A stretch of DNA of 64,000 nt from Vibrio sp. HI00D65. Lineage in GTDB: Bacteria; Pseudomonadota; Gammaproteobacteria; Enterobacterales; Vibrionaceae. The stretch is taken from assembly GCF_001635455.1 (NCBI RefSeq), contig NZ_LWEH01000001.1, positions 123,564 through 187,563 of the forward strand, in the 5' to 3' direction. Position 1 is the first letter of the stretch, and each line of letters begins with the position of its first letter. The notes below the pieces were generated by a model. The model had not been told where the DNA came from and made no database searches. It was given only the letters and a program-made list of their open reading frames with translations. Below, one piece after another: positions 8,875 through 17,668 of the stretch. The translations under genes were made by a program, and so were the position numbers.

Positions 8875-9756
8875 ATGTTTAAGGATAATTGGATTCACGA
8901 ACTGGCAAAACTGGAAGAGAGCTACGAACCATGTGTCATGGTGACAGTGCTTGAAGACAGAGGCTCAGTGCCACGTGATGCGGGTACCAAAATGCTTGTC
9001 ACTCGTGACCGAATCATCGCTACGATTGGTGGTGGTCACCTTGAACATGTGGCCACTAAAATGGCGCGTGAGATGCTGATAGCCAGTGAGAAATCGCTCA
9101 AAGTGGAACGCTTTAACCTAGGGGCTCGTTTGGGCCAATGTTGTGGCGGAATGGCAACATTAAGCTTTGAACCGATTGGCACTCAACAGAACCACCTTGT
9201 GCTATTTGGTGCTGGTCATGTTGCCAAGGCTCTGCTGCACATTGTCGCGACTCTGCCCTTCCGTGTGACCTGGATTGATGAACGTGAAGAAGTGTTTCCT
9301 GACACGCTTCCTCATGGCGTCAAAAAGCTAGTCACCGACGATCCGGTTGGCGAAGTTAAACACATGCCACCGAACAGCTACTACCTAGTAATGACCCACA
9401 ACCACCAGCTTGATTTCGATTTAACGAAAGCCATTATCGACCGTGAAGACAGCCGTTACTTCGGCATGATCGGCTCGCTGACCAAGCGTAAGAAGTTCGA
9501 CTTCCGCTTAGAGCAACGTGGTTACAGCCAAGCGCAAATTGAAACTATTATTTGCCCGATTGGCATTAGCTCTGTGAATGGCAAACATCCCGCTGAAATC
9601 GCGGTATCGGTTGCGGGTGAACTAATCGCACACTATCAGGGCCAAGCGCTTGAACAAAAGCGCCCAACCAAACAATATCAAAATCAGGATTTGACCGATC
9701 AACACAGTCAACCAAGCGATGTAGGCGAACCTCCTTTGGAAGAGAAGATCGCCTAA
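8875..9756 (+). CDS. xdhC: Xanthine dehydrogenase accessory protein XdhC
   Basis: A 293-aa chaperone that binds molybdenum cofactor and inserts its sulfurated form into XdhB. It shows the N-terminal XdhC/CoxI signature (VTVLEDRGSVPRDAGTKMLV, IGGGHLE, GQCCGGMATL) and a C-terminal Rossmann-like domain (LFGAGHVAKAL, IDEREEVFP, YFGMIGSLTKRKK, ISSVNGKHPAEIAVSVAGEL). The frame is open further upstream, but ATG 8875 has TTTAGGAGG four bases before it and gives the normal family N-terminus. The C-terminal 35 residues are polar and probably disordered. Confidence 0.94.
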   Translation: MFKDNWIHELAKLEESYEPCVMVTVLEDRGSVPRDAGTKMLVTRDRIIATIGGGHLEHVATKMAREMLIASEKSLKVERFNLGARLGQCCGGMATLSFEPIGTQQNHLVLFGAGHVAKALLHIVATLPFRVTWIDEREEVFPDTLPHGVKKLVTDDPVGEVKHMPPNSYYLVMTHNHQLDFDLTKAIIDREDSRYFGMIGSLTKRKKFDFRLEQRGYSQAQIETIICPIGISSVNGKHPAEIAVSVAGELIAHYQGQALEQKRPTKQYQNQDLTDQHSQPSDVGEPPLEEKIA

Positions 9757-9815
9757 TACAAGTCGCAAAGCTTCGGTAGCCATAACGTTACTGAAGTCAT
9801 TAAAAGGAAGTAAAC

Positions 9816-11150
9816 ATGACAACGCAACGCAAAGCTTATCGCGCCAGTATTTTACACAGCGTAGCCGACCCAAAAGACGTCGGTATCGATGAGTCTTACG
9901 ACTATTTTGAAGACGGTGTTTTAGTGGTTGAGAATGGCCACATCGTCGACTTAGGCCATGCCGATGACGTATTGGCACGTCAGCCTAAAACACTCGAAGT
10001 AAAAGAATACAAAGACAAACTGATCACCTCTGGTTTTATTGATACGCACATCCACTACCCTCAAACAGGGATGATCGCGTCTTACGGTGAGCAGCTACTT
10101 GATTGGTTGGAGAACTACACCTTCCCAGAAGAAAAACGTTTCAAAAACCCAGTCTACGCGCACAAAGTGGCGAAGCTATTTCTAGACGAACTGGCGAGCA
10201 ACGGCACCACGACAGCACTCGTGTTCGGCACCGTGCACAAAGAGTCGGTTAACGTTTTCTTTGAAGAAGCTGAGAAACGTAACCTACGTATGATCGCGGG
10301 TAAGGTTTTAATGGATCGCAATGCGCCCGATTACCTCACCGACACTCCTGAATCTGGCTATGAAGATTCAAAAGAACTCATCGAGAAATGGCATAACCGT
10401 GGCCGCTTGTTGTATGCAGTGACACCGCGCTTTGCGCCAACCAGTACCCCGGAGCAACTGGCAACTGTAGGGAAATTGTTAGAAGAGTATCCAGATGTGT
10501 ACATGCACACTCACCTTTCTGAAAACAAGAAAGAGATCGACTGGGTTCTAGAATTGTTCCCAGAATGCGACAGCTATTTAGATGTGTATGACCACTATGG
10601 CTTACTACATAAGCGTTCAGTATTTGCACACGGTATTCACCTATCAGACTGCGAATGCAAACGCCTAGCGGATACCGATTCTGCAATCGCCTTCTGCCCA
10701 ACTTCCAACCTGTTTTTGGGCTCTGGATTATTCAAGCTGCCAAAAATGGAAGAGCACGGTATTCGTGTTGGAATGGGGACAGACGTTGGCGCCGGTACCA
10801 GCTTCTCGATTCTGCAAACCATGAGCGAAGCGTACAAAATCATGCAGCTTCAACAAGAGAAACTTCACCCTGCTAAATCGCTGTTTTTGGCAACTTTAGG
10901 TGGCGCACGTTCTCTACATTTAGAAGATAAAATCGGTAACTTAGAAGTAGGCAAAGAAGCCGACTTCGTGGTACTGGATCTGCACGCGACACAACTGATG
11001 CGCTTCAGAATGGAACAAGCGACCAAGCTTGAAGAAAAACTATTTGTACTGATGAGCTTGGGTGACGATAGAACCGTCAGCGAGACTTACATCTACGGTG
11101 AGAAAACCTACGATGTGAATTTCAAAGATTACAAAAAGCTTGTGAGTTAA
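9816..11150 (+). CDS. guaD: Guanine deaminase
   Basis: A 444-aa amidohydrolase converting guanine to xanthine and ammonia, feeding xanthine dehydrogenase. Zinc ligands are visible in SGFIDTHIHYPQ, MHTHLSE, FAHGIHLSD and GMGTDVGAGTSFS. AAAAGGAAG precedes the ATG and the gene follows xdhC by 59 bases. Its last 267 bases occur again about 2.8 kb downstream as a decayed copy (13695-13961). The gene here is intact, so its 3' end may have been supplied by the inserted cassette. Confidence 0.96.
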   Translation: MTTQRKAYRASILHSVADPKDVGIDESYDYFEDGVLVVENGHIVDLGHADDVLARQPKTLEVKEYKDKLITSGFIDTHIHYPQTGMIASYGEQLLDWLENYTFPEEKRFKNPVYAHKVAKLFLDELASNGTTTALVFGTVHKESVNVFFEEAEKRNLRMIAGKVLMDRNAPDYLTDTPESGYEDSKELIEKWHNRGRLLYAVTPRFAPTSTPEQLATVGKLLEEYPDVYMHTHLSENKKEIDWVLELFPECDSYLDVYDHYGLLHKRSVFAHGIHLSDCECKRLADTDSAIAFCPTSNLFLGSGLFKLPKMEEHGIRVGMGTDVGAGTSFSILQTMSEAYKIMQLQQEKLHPAKSLFLATLGGARSLHLEDKIGNLEVGKEADFVVLDLHATQLMRFRMEQATKLEEKLFVLMSLGDDRTVSETYIYGEKTYDVNFKDYKKLVS

Positions 11151-11185
11151 GTTGCGAGAAATAATCACACAGCGGCTTAACTTAA

Positions 11186-11209
11186 CGATGGTACGCTCTC
11201 GTGCCATCG
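11186..11209. terminator. Hairpin after guaD
   Basis: CGATGGTACG and CGTGCCATCG pair around a CTCT loop with one non-Watson-Crick position, followed on the + strand by AAAAATAG rather than a T run. It could slow or end transcription, but it is not a classic intrinsic terminator. The rest of 11151-11517 is AT-rich leader DNA of the inserted cassette with no other feature seen. Confidence 0.4.
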
Positions 11210-11517
11210 AAAAATAGCGAAAAAGTTCAAGATTAACAAATACCTTTAGATATTGGCCTATAAAAAATAGACGATATATCTAGTTGAAGCGAACTTCCTA
11301 TAGTTGCACATCAAAACTTCATCAAGTCACGAACAAAGATATAGCATCGAAAAATCCCTACTCCCCCCCATCAAATAATGACAAATAAAATTATAAACAA
11401 TTAAATCACCCAAAAATATAAAATATGCAAGTGAGATCTATTTTAAGATAATAAAAACAAAAAAAACTTTTTATTATCTTTTTTTATACTATATTAGGCC
11501 AAAAAAGGTAATTAGTT

Positions 11518-11874
11518 ATGAAACTCAAAAAAATAAAAACTGGAATTTTTCTAATGTTGTTTGCTTCATCGGCCTGCGCAGGCCCGCTAGATGAAATCAT
11601 CACCACGGATGAAAAAAAGATATCAACTATTACTGTTGGCGTTGACGGCAGCTGGTTTATTAAATCAGAAGATAGCTGGAACTTACAAGGATGTAATGAA
11701 ATAGAAGTACTTAAAATTGAATCAAGCCACCCAAATAAAGTAGATTACATAAATTTACTGTCCACAATAAATGACTATTCAAAAGCAAAAATAAAAGCCC
11801 ATGCTTATTGTGAGAAATATGACAATTCCGTCATTACTGCTGGTAAATTTATATCTATCACCTTCAGCCAGTAG
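11518..11874 (+). CDS. Small secreted protein of unknown function
   Basis: A 118-aa protein with a clear signal peptide: Lys-rich start, a hydrophobic stretch around GIFLMLFASSACA, and likely cleavage before Gly-Pro-Leu. The mature part is about 96 residues with two cysteines (QGCNE and YCEKY) that could form a disulfide. No family is recognised. It is the first gene of the AT-rich cassette inserted after guaD, on the same strand as histidine decarboxylase, 269 bases upstream of it. Codon use is much more AT-rich than in guaD, consistent with transfer. Confidence 0.7.
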   Translation: MKLKKIKTGIFLMLFASSACAGPLDEIITTDEKKISTITVGVDGSWFIKSEDSWNLQGCNEIEVLKIESSHPNKVDYINLLSTINDYSKAKIKAHAYCEKYDNSVITAGKFISITFSQ

Positions 11875-12143
11875 TTATATTTAGATAAGTTAAAAGTGGG
11901 CTAATTAATAGAACAACACTGTAATCTTTGGTAAAAAACCAAACCATAGCTTAATCATCGACATTTAATTAGCAATTTAAATAATCTACTAATTATAAGT
12001 ATGAAAAATATTATTATAAAAATTGCCTTTTCCAAATTTCTATAAAATTTTAATTAGAAAGGCTGATAACCATACCCCGAGAGAAAACCAGAAAAGTGTA
12101 ATTTATATTTAATACTGGCTAGGACGATTTAAAAGGGTAGACT

Positions 12144-13265
12144 ATGTCTTTAAATGCTCATCAACAAGAGAAATTAAAAATTTTCATAAAGGATATTCAT
12201 AAAAAAGCAACAAGCTTTATGGGTTATCCAATTTCAACTGACTTTAACTATCAACAACTAAAAGAATTAATCAACTTTCCTTTAAATAACCTTGGGGATC
12301 CTTTTGCTAAATCTACTTGGCAAGTTGATAGTAGAGAGTTTGAATGTGAAGTAATAGAATTTTTTGCAAAACTATTGCGAGCACCTGAAAAAGATTGGTG
12401 GGGGTATGTCACAAATGGCAGTACTGAAGCTAATCTATATGCTTTATATTTAGCTCGTGAACTCTACCCTAATGGTATTTGTTATTTTTCCAAAGAAACT
12501 CATTATTCTGTCGCCAAAAATTTACACTTGCTCAATATGCGTCATATAATGATCCGATGTGACGATAAGGGTGTAATTGACTATGATGACTTGCGAGAAA
12601 CGCTAAAAGTCAATAGGGATGTGCCTGCTATTATTTTTGCGAATAGTGGCACCACTATGACAGAAGCCAAAGATGACATAAAAAAAATTCGTACTATTTT
12701 AGACGAGTTTTCTATTTCAAAAAGTTATATCCACAGTGATGCCGCATTATGCGGAGCTATAAATCCTTTTTTAACACCCAGACCATCGTTTGATTTTGAA
12801 GACGGTGCCGACAGTGTTTCACTGAGTGGACACAAATTTATTGGTTCTCCAATTCCTTGTGGGGTTGTTGTAGCCCGTAAATCAAATGTTGATCGTATTG
12901 CACGCTCTATTGCTTACATTGGCTGTTTAGATACTACTATTACAGGCTCACGTAATGGCTTTACACCGATGGTACTGTGGTATGCCATTAACAGTTTAGG
13001 GTTAGAAGGCCTGGCTAAACGTGTACTACACAGCCTAGAAGTTGCAAAATACACGGAAATTCAATTACAAAATATAGGTATAAAAGCTTGGCGAAACCCA
13101 AATGCGATAACTGTTGTTTTACCAGCTGTGCCAGAGGAAATAAAGAAAAAATATCAATTAGCAACAGCAAATGGTATGACACATATTATTTGTATGCCAA
13201 ATATGAAATTTTCAGATATTGATGCGTTTACTTCTGCATTAAAACTAGACATGAATGACCTATGA
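12144..13265 (+). CDS. hdc: Pyridoxal-phosphate histidine decarboxylase
   Basis: A 373-aa group II PLP decarboxylase of the Gram-negative histidine decarboxylase type, converting histidine to histamine and CO2. Visible features are the phosphate-binding YVTNGSTEAN (88-97), the ring-stacking His120 in KETHYS, Asp199 in HSDAAL, and the Schiff-base Lys231 in SGHKFIGSP. Length and lysine position agree with the Morganella-type enzyme (about 378 aa). An alternative within the family is a siderophore-type histidine decarboxylase (Vibrio anguillarum AngH), but no siderophore genes are nearby. An ACT-domain gene follows after 10 bases. Confidence 0.9.
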   Translation: MSLNAHQQEKLKIFIKDIHKKATSFMGYPISTDFNYQQLKELINFPLNNLGDPFAKSTWQVDSREFECEVIEFFAKLLRAPEKDWWGYVTNGSTEANLYALYLARELYPNGICYFSKETHYSVAKNLHLLNMRHIMIRCDDKGVIDYDDLRETLKVNRDVPAIIFANSGTTMTEAKDDIKKIRTILDEFSISKSYIHSDAALCGAINPFLTPRPSFDFEDGADSVSLSGHKFIGSPIPCGVVVARKSNVDRIARSIAYIGCLDTTITGSRNGFTPMVLWYAINSLGLEGLAKRVLHSLEVAKYTEIQLQNIGIKAWRNPNAITVVLPAVPEEIKKKYQLATANGMTHIICMPNMKFSDIDAFTSALKLDMNDL

Positions 13266-13275
13266 GGATATTTAA

Positions 13276-13668
13276 ATGGAAAAGATAATATTAATATCTG
13301 AAGACTATATCGGATTGATCACAGACATAACGGAAATTTTATCGAAAAATAAAATAAAAATAAAAAATATAGATGCTGACAAAATAAATAACACCGCATT
13401 AATAAAGATAAGTTCAGACAATAACAAGTACACGTATGAAATATTGATTAAAGCGGGATTCAATATTATTTTCAACACTGAGATAATAATGGTAAAAATC
13501 GATGATGAGCTTGGAGCGTTGGCAAAGTTAGCAAGGAAATTATCAGAGAATAATATTGACATTAGAAGTCTGAATATTGTCGAACAAGATGAAAACCATT
13601 TGATTTTATCTATCACATGCTCAGATCCAGAGAAGACTAAAAAATTGATGAGTCACATGTTGATATAA
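13276..13668 (+). CDS. Small protein with tandem ACT-like domains
   Basis: A 130-aa protein in two halves, each with the beta-alpha-beta pattern of ACT domains. The first is ILISEDYIGLITDITEILS (about 4-22). The second is VKIDDELGALAKLARKLSE, with NNIDIRSLNIVEQDENHLIL after it. ACT modules bind amino acids and regulate metabolic enzymes. Sitting 10 bases after histidine decarboxylase, it may sense histidine or control that enzyme, which is inferred. It is very AT-rich and is the last gene of the cassette. Confidence 0.75.
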   Translation: MEKIILISEDYIGLITDITEILSKNKIKIKNIDADKINNTALIKISSDNNKYTYEILIKAGFNIIFNTEIIMVKIDDELGALAKLARKLSENNIDIRSLNIVEQDENHLILSITCSDPEKTKKLMSHMLI

Positions 13669-13694
13669 ACAAAACCTGACAATACCAAATTTTA

Positions 13695-13961
13695 TTTTTG
13701 GCAACTTTAGGTGGCGCACGTTCTCTGCATTTAGAACATAAAATCAGTAACTTAGAAGTAGGCAAAGAAGCCGACTTCGTCGTGTTGGATCTGCAGGCGA
13801 CACAACTGATGCGCTTTAGAATGGAACAAGCGACCAAGCTTGAAGAAAAACTATTTTTACTGATGAGCTTGGGTGACGACAGAACCGTCAGCGAGACTTA
13901 CATCTAGGGTGAGAAAGCCTACGACGTCAATTTCAAAGATTACAAAAAGCTTGTGAGTTAG
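13695..13961 (+). pseudogene. Decayed duplicate of the guaD 3' end
   Basis: This stretch matches guaD 10884-11150 over its whole length with about 14 differences in 267 bases (about 95% identity), including the shared terminal LVS codons. It has no start codon or upstream catalytic part, and a Tyr codon is now TAG in CATCTAGGGTGAG, so it is non-functional. It is most simply the original guaD tail, displaced when the 2.5-kb cassette entered and supplied a new tail. The original operon terminator lies just beyond it. Confidence 0.9.
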
Positions 13962-14026
13962 CGAATACCTCACTGTTGTTGGGTGACCTTTGTTGTTAAA
14001 GAACCCGTCCAGATTCGCCTAGCCTT

Positions 14027-14060
14027 AAAAGACCAGTTGCTAATGCCACTGGTCTTTTTT
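14027..14060. terminator. Intrinsic terminator, probably original end of xdhABC-guaD
   Basis: AAAAGACCAGT (14027-14037) pairs perfectly with ACTGGTCTTTT (14048-14058) around a 10-base loop, followed by TT on the + strand. The flanking A and T runs make it bidirectional. It lies 65 bases after the displaced guaD tail, as expected for the ancestral operon terminator. Confidence 0.85.
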
Positions 14061-14199
14061 GTGCTTCATTCAAAGAAATACAAATTATTATTCGTGCTGT
14101 GCTCAACACCCATGACGCAGCCAAGTTATGTTGGTACGTTAGACGATGGTCGACCAAATATTGTCCGTTTAAAACAACACACGCTTAGAAAGGAATTCT

Positions 14200-15078
14200 A
14201 TGTTCGAACAGGTCGTTAGCATTCTGTTTCCCGTTTTTGCACTCGCCAGTGCTGGCTTTGCAGTTGGTCGTTGGCTTAAGCCCGATTTCAAGCCAATCAA
14301 TCGCATCAACATGGATGTTTGTATCCCTGCTTTGGTGTTTGCATCGCTGACCACCATGCCACTCGACACCGAACAACTGCCGCTGATTTCTGCCTATTTG
14401 GTTGCGGTATTAGTGCCTGCACTGCTGATGATTCCAATCTGTAAGATCTTTAAGCTCAACTTCAAAGCTTGGGCTCCGCCACACATGTTTCGTAATAGCG
14501 GCAACCTTGCGATCCCCCTATTCACGTATACCTTTGGCGAAAGTGCATTAGCCCCAGCGGTACTGCTGTTTGTGGTGTCGGCGTGTGTTCATATCAGTGT
14601 CGGCTTGGCGTTATTAAGCGAAGGTAACCCGATCAAACAGATCTTCAAGATGCCGATATTCTTGGCTGCTTTATTAGCAATGACACTGAATTTGTCCGGC
14701 ATTGCAGTCTGGAATCCTATCTACGAAGCCACATCGCTGCTTGGACAAGCTGCTGTTCCTATCATGCTTTTGTCACTGGGATCACAAATGGTCAACTTGA
14801 GGCTGAGCGGTCTGAAAGTCGGCTTGTTATGTACCGCGCAATCTCTGTTCACTGGAGCGATCGCATTTACGATTATCTACTACTCCATTCCTCTACCTAC
14901 TCTACACTTGCAGATGATGGTGTTGTTCACCATGCTGCCACCTGCTGTGATGAATTACCTGTTTGCAGAAAGGTTCAACGTAGAGCCATCTAAAGTCGCC
15001 TCTATGGTGTTGTTCGGTAACTTCTTAAGTGTGGTAACGCTGCCGATATTGCTGTCTTTTGCCCTGTCGATGTCCTAA
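14200..15078 (+). CDS. AEC-family (auxin efflux carrier-like) permease
   Basis: A 292-aa inner-membrane transporter of two similar five-helix halves. The first half contains the conserved NMDVCIPALVFASL and the second PIMLLSLGSQMVNLRL; FRNSGNLAIPLF is the characteristic NxGN/FG region. AEC proteins export or import small organic acids; the substrate here is not predictable. The position behind the purine operon suggests a purine or ureide-related substrate, which is a guess. The palindrome TGGTCGACCA lies at 14147-14156, about 45 bases before the start, and may be an operator. Confidence 0.88.
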   Translation: MFEQVVSILFPVFALASAGFAVGRWLKPDFKPINRINMDVCIPALVFASLTTMPLDTEQLPLISAYLVAVLVPALLMIPICKIFKLNFKAWAPPHMFRNSGNLAIPLFTYTFGESALAPAVLLFVVSACVHISVGLALLSEGNPIKQIFKMPIFLAALLAMTLNLSGIAVWNPIYEATSLLGQAAVPIMLLSLGSQMVNLRLSGLKVGLLCTAQSLFTGAIAFTIIYYSIPLPTLHLQMMVLFTMLPPAVMNYLFAERFNVEPSKVASMVLFGNFLSVVTLPILLSFALSMS

Positions 15079-15374
15079 AAATTACTGCGAGTCCGCTGTA
15101 CGACAGGCACACAAGATAAAAACATAAAGTTCCCACCATAAGAATAAATATCATTGTTGATGTTTAATAAACGCACAAAATAGAAACTCAATACAAAATA
15201 AGTTTGATATCACTCTTTCCCTCCCCCCCTTCCTGAACAAAAACACAAAAATGAACAACAAAATATTTTATTTATTTTGACTTTGTTCTCCTCGAACTTC
15301 ATCTTCCTCAAGTTACCTAGTTAATAAAATACCATCCGATTTTCGCCCCGCTGGCATTACCTTTTATAAGTCAT

Positions 15375-15902
15375 ATGAAAATTAAAAATTTAATACCTCT
15401 ACTGCTATGTACCTTCTCTCACCAAGTATTGTCTGCTGCAAATTTCACTACAGATTTTGTAGAGCTTGGGATTCAAACAAAGCCAAATGGTATTAGTTTG
15501 GAAGGGGGGCGAGATATCAATGACAGCCTGGCGCTTCTAGGTGGAGTAAGCTCAAATGCCGATCTCGATGAAGACAACTATGACGTCTATATTGGCCCTC
15601 AAGTTTACGGTCCTATCAACCAAGCCATCGATCTCAATACTCAATTATTTCTCCACTACAACAAAGGCTCTTACGCTCAAGGGAAAAACAAAGCCTTTAT
15701 TGAATTCAACGCAGGGCTTCGAGCCTGGATTACCCAACGAGTAGAGGCAAATGTCATGGTCGGTGCAAATGGAGAGCATTCGATCTTTACGTTTGGCGCG
15801 AGATTTCATGCAACGGATAAAGCCGCGTTCTCGATATCTTCTAAGAACAACGGGATTTACGGGCCTCAACTACAACTTGGGGTTAGATACAATTTTAATT
15901 AA
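15375..15902 (+). CDS. Secreted, probably outer-membrane beta-barrel protein
   Basis: A 175-aa protein with a signal peptide (MKIKNLIPLLLCTFSHQVLS, cleavage near Ala-Ala). The mature part has alternating hydrophobic/polar strands and ends YNFN, with an aromatic at the penultimate strand positions, as in small outer-membrane barrels (compare LGVRYNFN with typical C-terminal barrel signatures). No specific family is recognised. It is monocistronic. The 296 bases upstream are AT-rich and hold no other gene. Confidence 0.65.
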   Translation: MKIKNLIPLLLCTFSHQVLSAANFTTDFVELGIQTKPNGISLEGGRDINDSLALLGGVSSNADLDEDNYDVYIGPQVYGPINQAIDLNTQLFLHYNKGSYAQGKNKAFIEFNAGLRAWITQRVEANVMVGANGEHSIFTFGARFHATDKAAFSISSKNNGIYGPQLQLGVRYNFN

Positions 15903-16053
15903 CTGACTGTAAGTAAAGATTCTTAAAAGCAAAGTAGCCATTTGATGAGACATCTTGTATTCAACATACTTAGCGCAGCAAAAATTAAAATCAGAAGGGC
16001 TACACGCCGATTAACGACTAAAGCTGCATTCAGAATATACAGAGAATCCACAG

Positions 16054-16309
16054 CGAGCATCAGAAACACTAACTCACGACTTTAATGGTAAGAAGGTTCC
16101 TCGCTACCGAACTCTTGTCAGTTCCTACTGCTGGAGCGTGTATACATCTGCCACCACCAGCGAACCAAATTGTCAACATCTCTTACCCTTAAAGCGACAA
16201 AGTAGAAACGGTTCAACACCCAGCCTGGGTAGAAGGCGTAATTTCCTCAAAACTGACCACCAACAATGTGTATCTTGTCAATGGCGATACCGATCTGACC
16301 ATGGAGTAA
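16054..16309 (+). pseudogene. Remnant of a DUF3299-family gene
   Basis: Translations of two frames give pieces that match the DUF3299 pattern. First comes a D-F-N-G-K-K-V segment at about 16078. After a frameshift the sequence continues as GACIHLPPPANQIVNISYP (16133-16189), which is interrupted by TAA at 16190. The same frame then reads HPAWVEGVISSKLTTNNVYL to a stop at 16307. The G-A-C-I-H-x-P-P-P-x-N-Q-I core is distinctive for that family of secreted proteins. With a frameshift, an internal stop and a missing N-terminus, it cannot be functional. Confidence 0.7.
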
Positions 16310-16413
16310 GATATGAATGCTTCATTGGTAGTGAATTACCACTAACTCAGCAACGTAAATCACGAAGTGCTAATGCTAGCTTTGGTTTAACCGACAACTC
16401 ATAACCTATAACG

Positions 16414-16439
16414 AAAAGAGCCTCATCGAGGCTCTTTTT
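16414..16439. terminator. Bidirectional intrinsic terminator
   Basis: AAAAGAGCCTC and GAGGCTCTTTT pair around ATC, with T and A runs on both sides. It lies between the DUF3299 remnant and the convergent META-domain gene, and serves transcription from both strands. Confidence 0.85.
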
Positions 16440-16459
16440 AACATCCAATCAATTCCAAG

Positions 16460-16894
16460 CTAGCTTGATGGTTCGAAGACCAACGTATTGTCATGTCCGA
16501 TAATCGTCAACTGTTTACCTGCATCGTCGTAGGCCACAGTAACGCTCTCTTCGAGTGTATCAAAAATCAAATTCTCTTGAATCGCTTGAGTTCCACTACA
16601 GCCCATTCTCGTGCTGGCAATTGGGGTGAATGCCAAATAGCCCTGCTCAAATGTCGTTACTTGGGTGACAAAATGGTTACACCCCGTACGGCCGTAAATG
16701 TTATCTCGTGCTATTTGTATTGATGCTTGGTGTGTCGGCTGCTCACCATTGATACGAAAAAGATTCCAAGGCCCCATAACAGCCTTGTGCATTGGTGACA
16801 ACTCATGAGATGTTTCTATTTCTTGCGCTTGAACGGCTGTCCCTAACACGCCAGAAAATAACAACACACTAAGTGATAAAATTACTTTTTTCAT
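16460..16894 (-). CDS. META-domain secreted protein (HslJ-like)
   Basis: A 144-aa protein with a signal peptide ending near VQAQE. The META domain is visible from about residue 38: WNLFRINGE, then GRTGCNHF, FTPIASTRMGC and a terminal LTIIGHDNTLVFEP strand. Related HslJ is a heat-inducible outer-membrane protein linked to novobiocin resistance; the biochemical role is unknown. The two cysteines (GCNHF, RMGC) are the usual pair of this family. It is probably cotranscribed with the upstream 250-aa gene, 21 bases away. Confidence 0.82.
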   Translation of the reverse strand: MKKVILSLSVLLFSGVLGTAVQAQEIETSHELSPMHKAVMGPWNLFRINGEQPTHQASIQIARDNIYGRTGCNHFVTQVTTFEQGYLAFTPIASTRMGCSGTQAIQENLIFDTLEESVTVAYDDAGKQLTIIGHDNTLVFEPSS

Positions 16895-16915
16895 TATTCT
16901 TTCCGTTACTTATAA

Positions 16916-17668
16916 TTACCAACGCGTGAATTTAATTGAGACGGCTTCACCCATTCCCAGACCTAACCCACCAGCTTTAAGGTCAAAAATCTCCCCAGCT
17001 TCTCTGTCCCAAATTTTCACCTCATGGTAAAACAAGCCGCTGAAGTAATGCCCCTTATTATCGAGTAATTCGATCTGTTTCCCCTTCTCAAGCTTATCGA
17101 AGAATCGCTCATCAATATAAGATGAACCAGAGAAAACAGGGATTGTTGTAATACCAGCGAAGCGCATCACTAGCTCACCATAATCACCAACAGCACAGGC
17201 AATCACAATACCTGCACCGCCACAGGTCGTGACACGATATTGCCAGCCAGAATCGGTAGTAAAAGCACGCTTGATCGTTCCTCGTCCTAATACACCATCT
17301 ATTTGAATATGCACTTCTTCCGGCAATGTCGTACCTTTAATTTCAAACATATGAGGTTGAGAGTTACGGAAGTAAGGTATAGACATACCTTGACTAACGA
17401 ATCGCTTAGTTGGTGTGATAACTTTGATTCTTAACCTATCACCATCAGTGTAACTAATGAGATTAGACAAGGAACTCGAGTCATCCATATCAAGCTGTTC
17501 AATATCAATCCAAGCACCTTTATTAATGGAATAGAAAGCTTTCATTTCTTCGCTGGTACTTTCTCCAGTAAAATCCAAACTGTTCTTTATAAATAAAGTT
17601 GAACTTAGCACTGAGTTAGAAAACAGCAAAGGTAATAATAGTAATATAAACTTAATTTTCTCCAGCAT
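16916..17668 (-). CDS. Secreted protein of unknown function
   Basis: A 250-aa protein with an N-terminal signal peptide (hydrophobic FILLLLPLLFSNSVLS). No family is recognised. The mature part looks beta-rich, with one glycine-rich hydrophobic stretch around CGGAGIVIACAVGDYG holding two cysteines, and ends GLGLGMGEAVSIKFTRW. The C-terminal Trp and alternating pattern could fit an outer-membrane or surface-exposed beta fold. It lies 21 bases before the META-domain gene on the same strand, so a shared envelope role is possible. Confidence 0.65.
   Translation of the reverse strand: MLEKIKFILLLLPLLFSNSVLSSTLFIKNSLDFTGESTSEEMKAFYSINKGAWIDIEQLDMDDSSSLSNLISYTDGDRLRIKVITPTKRFVSQGMSIPYFRNSQPHMFEIKGTTLPEEVHIQIDGVLGRGTIKRAFTTDSGWQYRVTTCGGAGIVIACAVGDYGELVMRFAGITTIPVFSGSSYIDERFFDKLEKGKQIELLDNKGHYFSGLFYHEVKIWDREAGEIFDLKAGGLGLGMGEAVSIKFTRW

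Noticed and set aside
14147..14156. TGGTCGACCA palindrome as a RutR box
   Set aside because: The half-sites are in the opposite order to the RutR consensus; kept only as a possible other operator.
13983..14219. 78-codon open frame before the AEC permease
   Set aside because: It spans the operon terminator and has no domain; probably chance.
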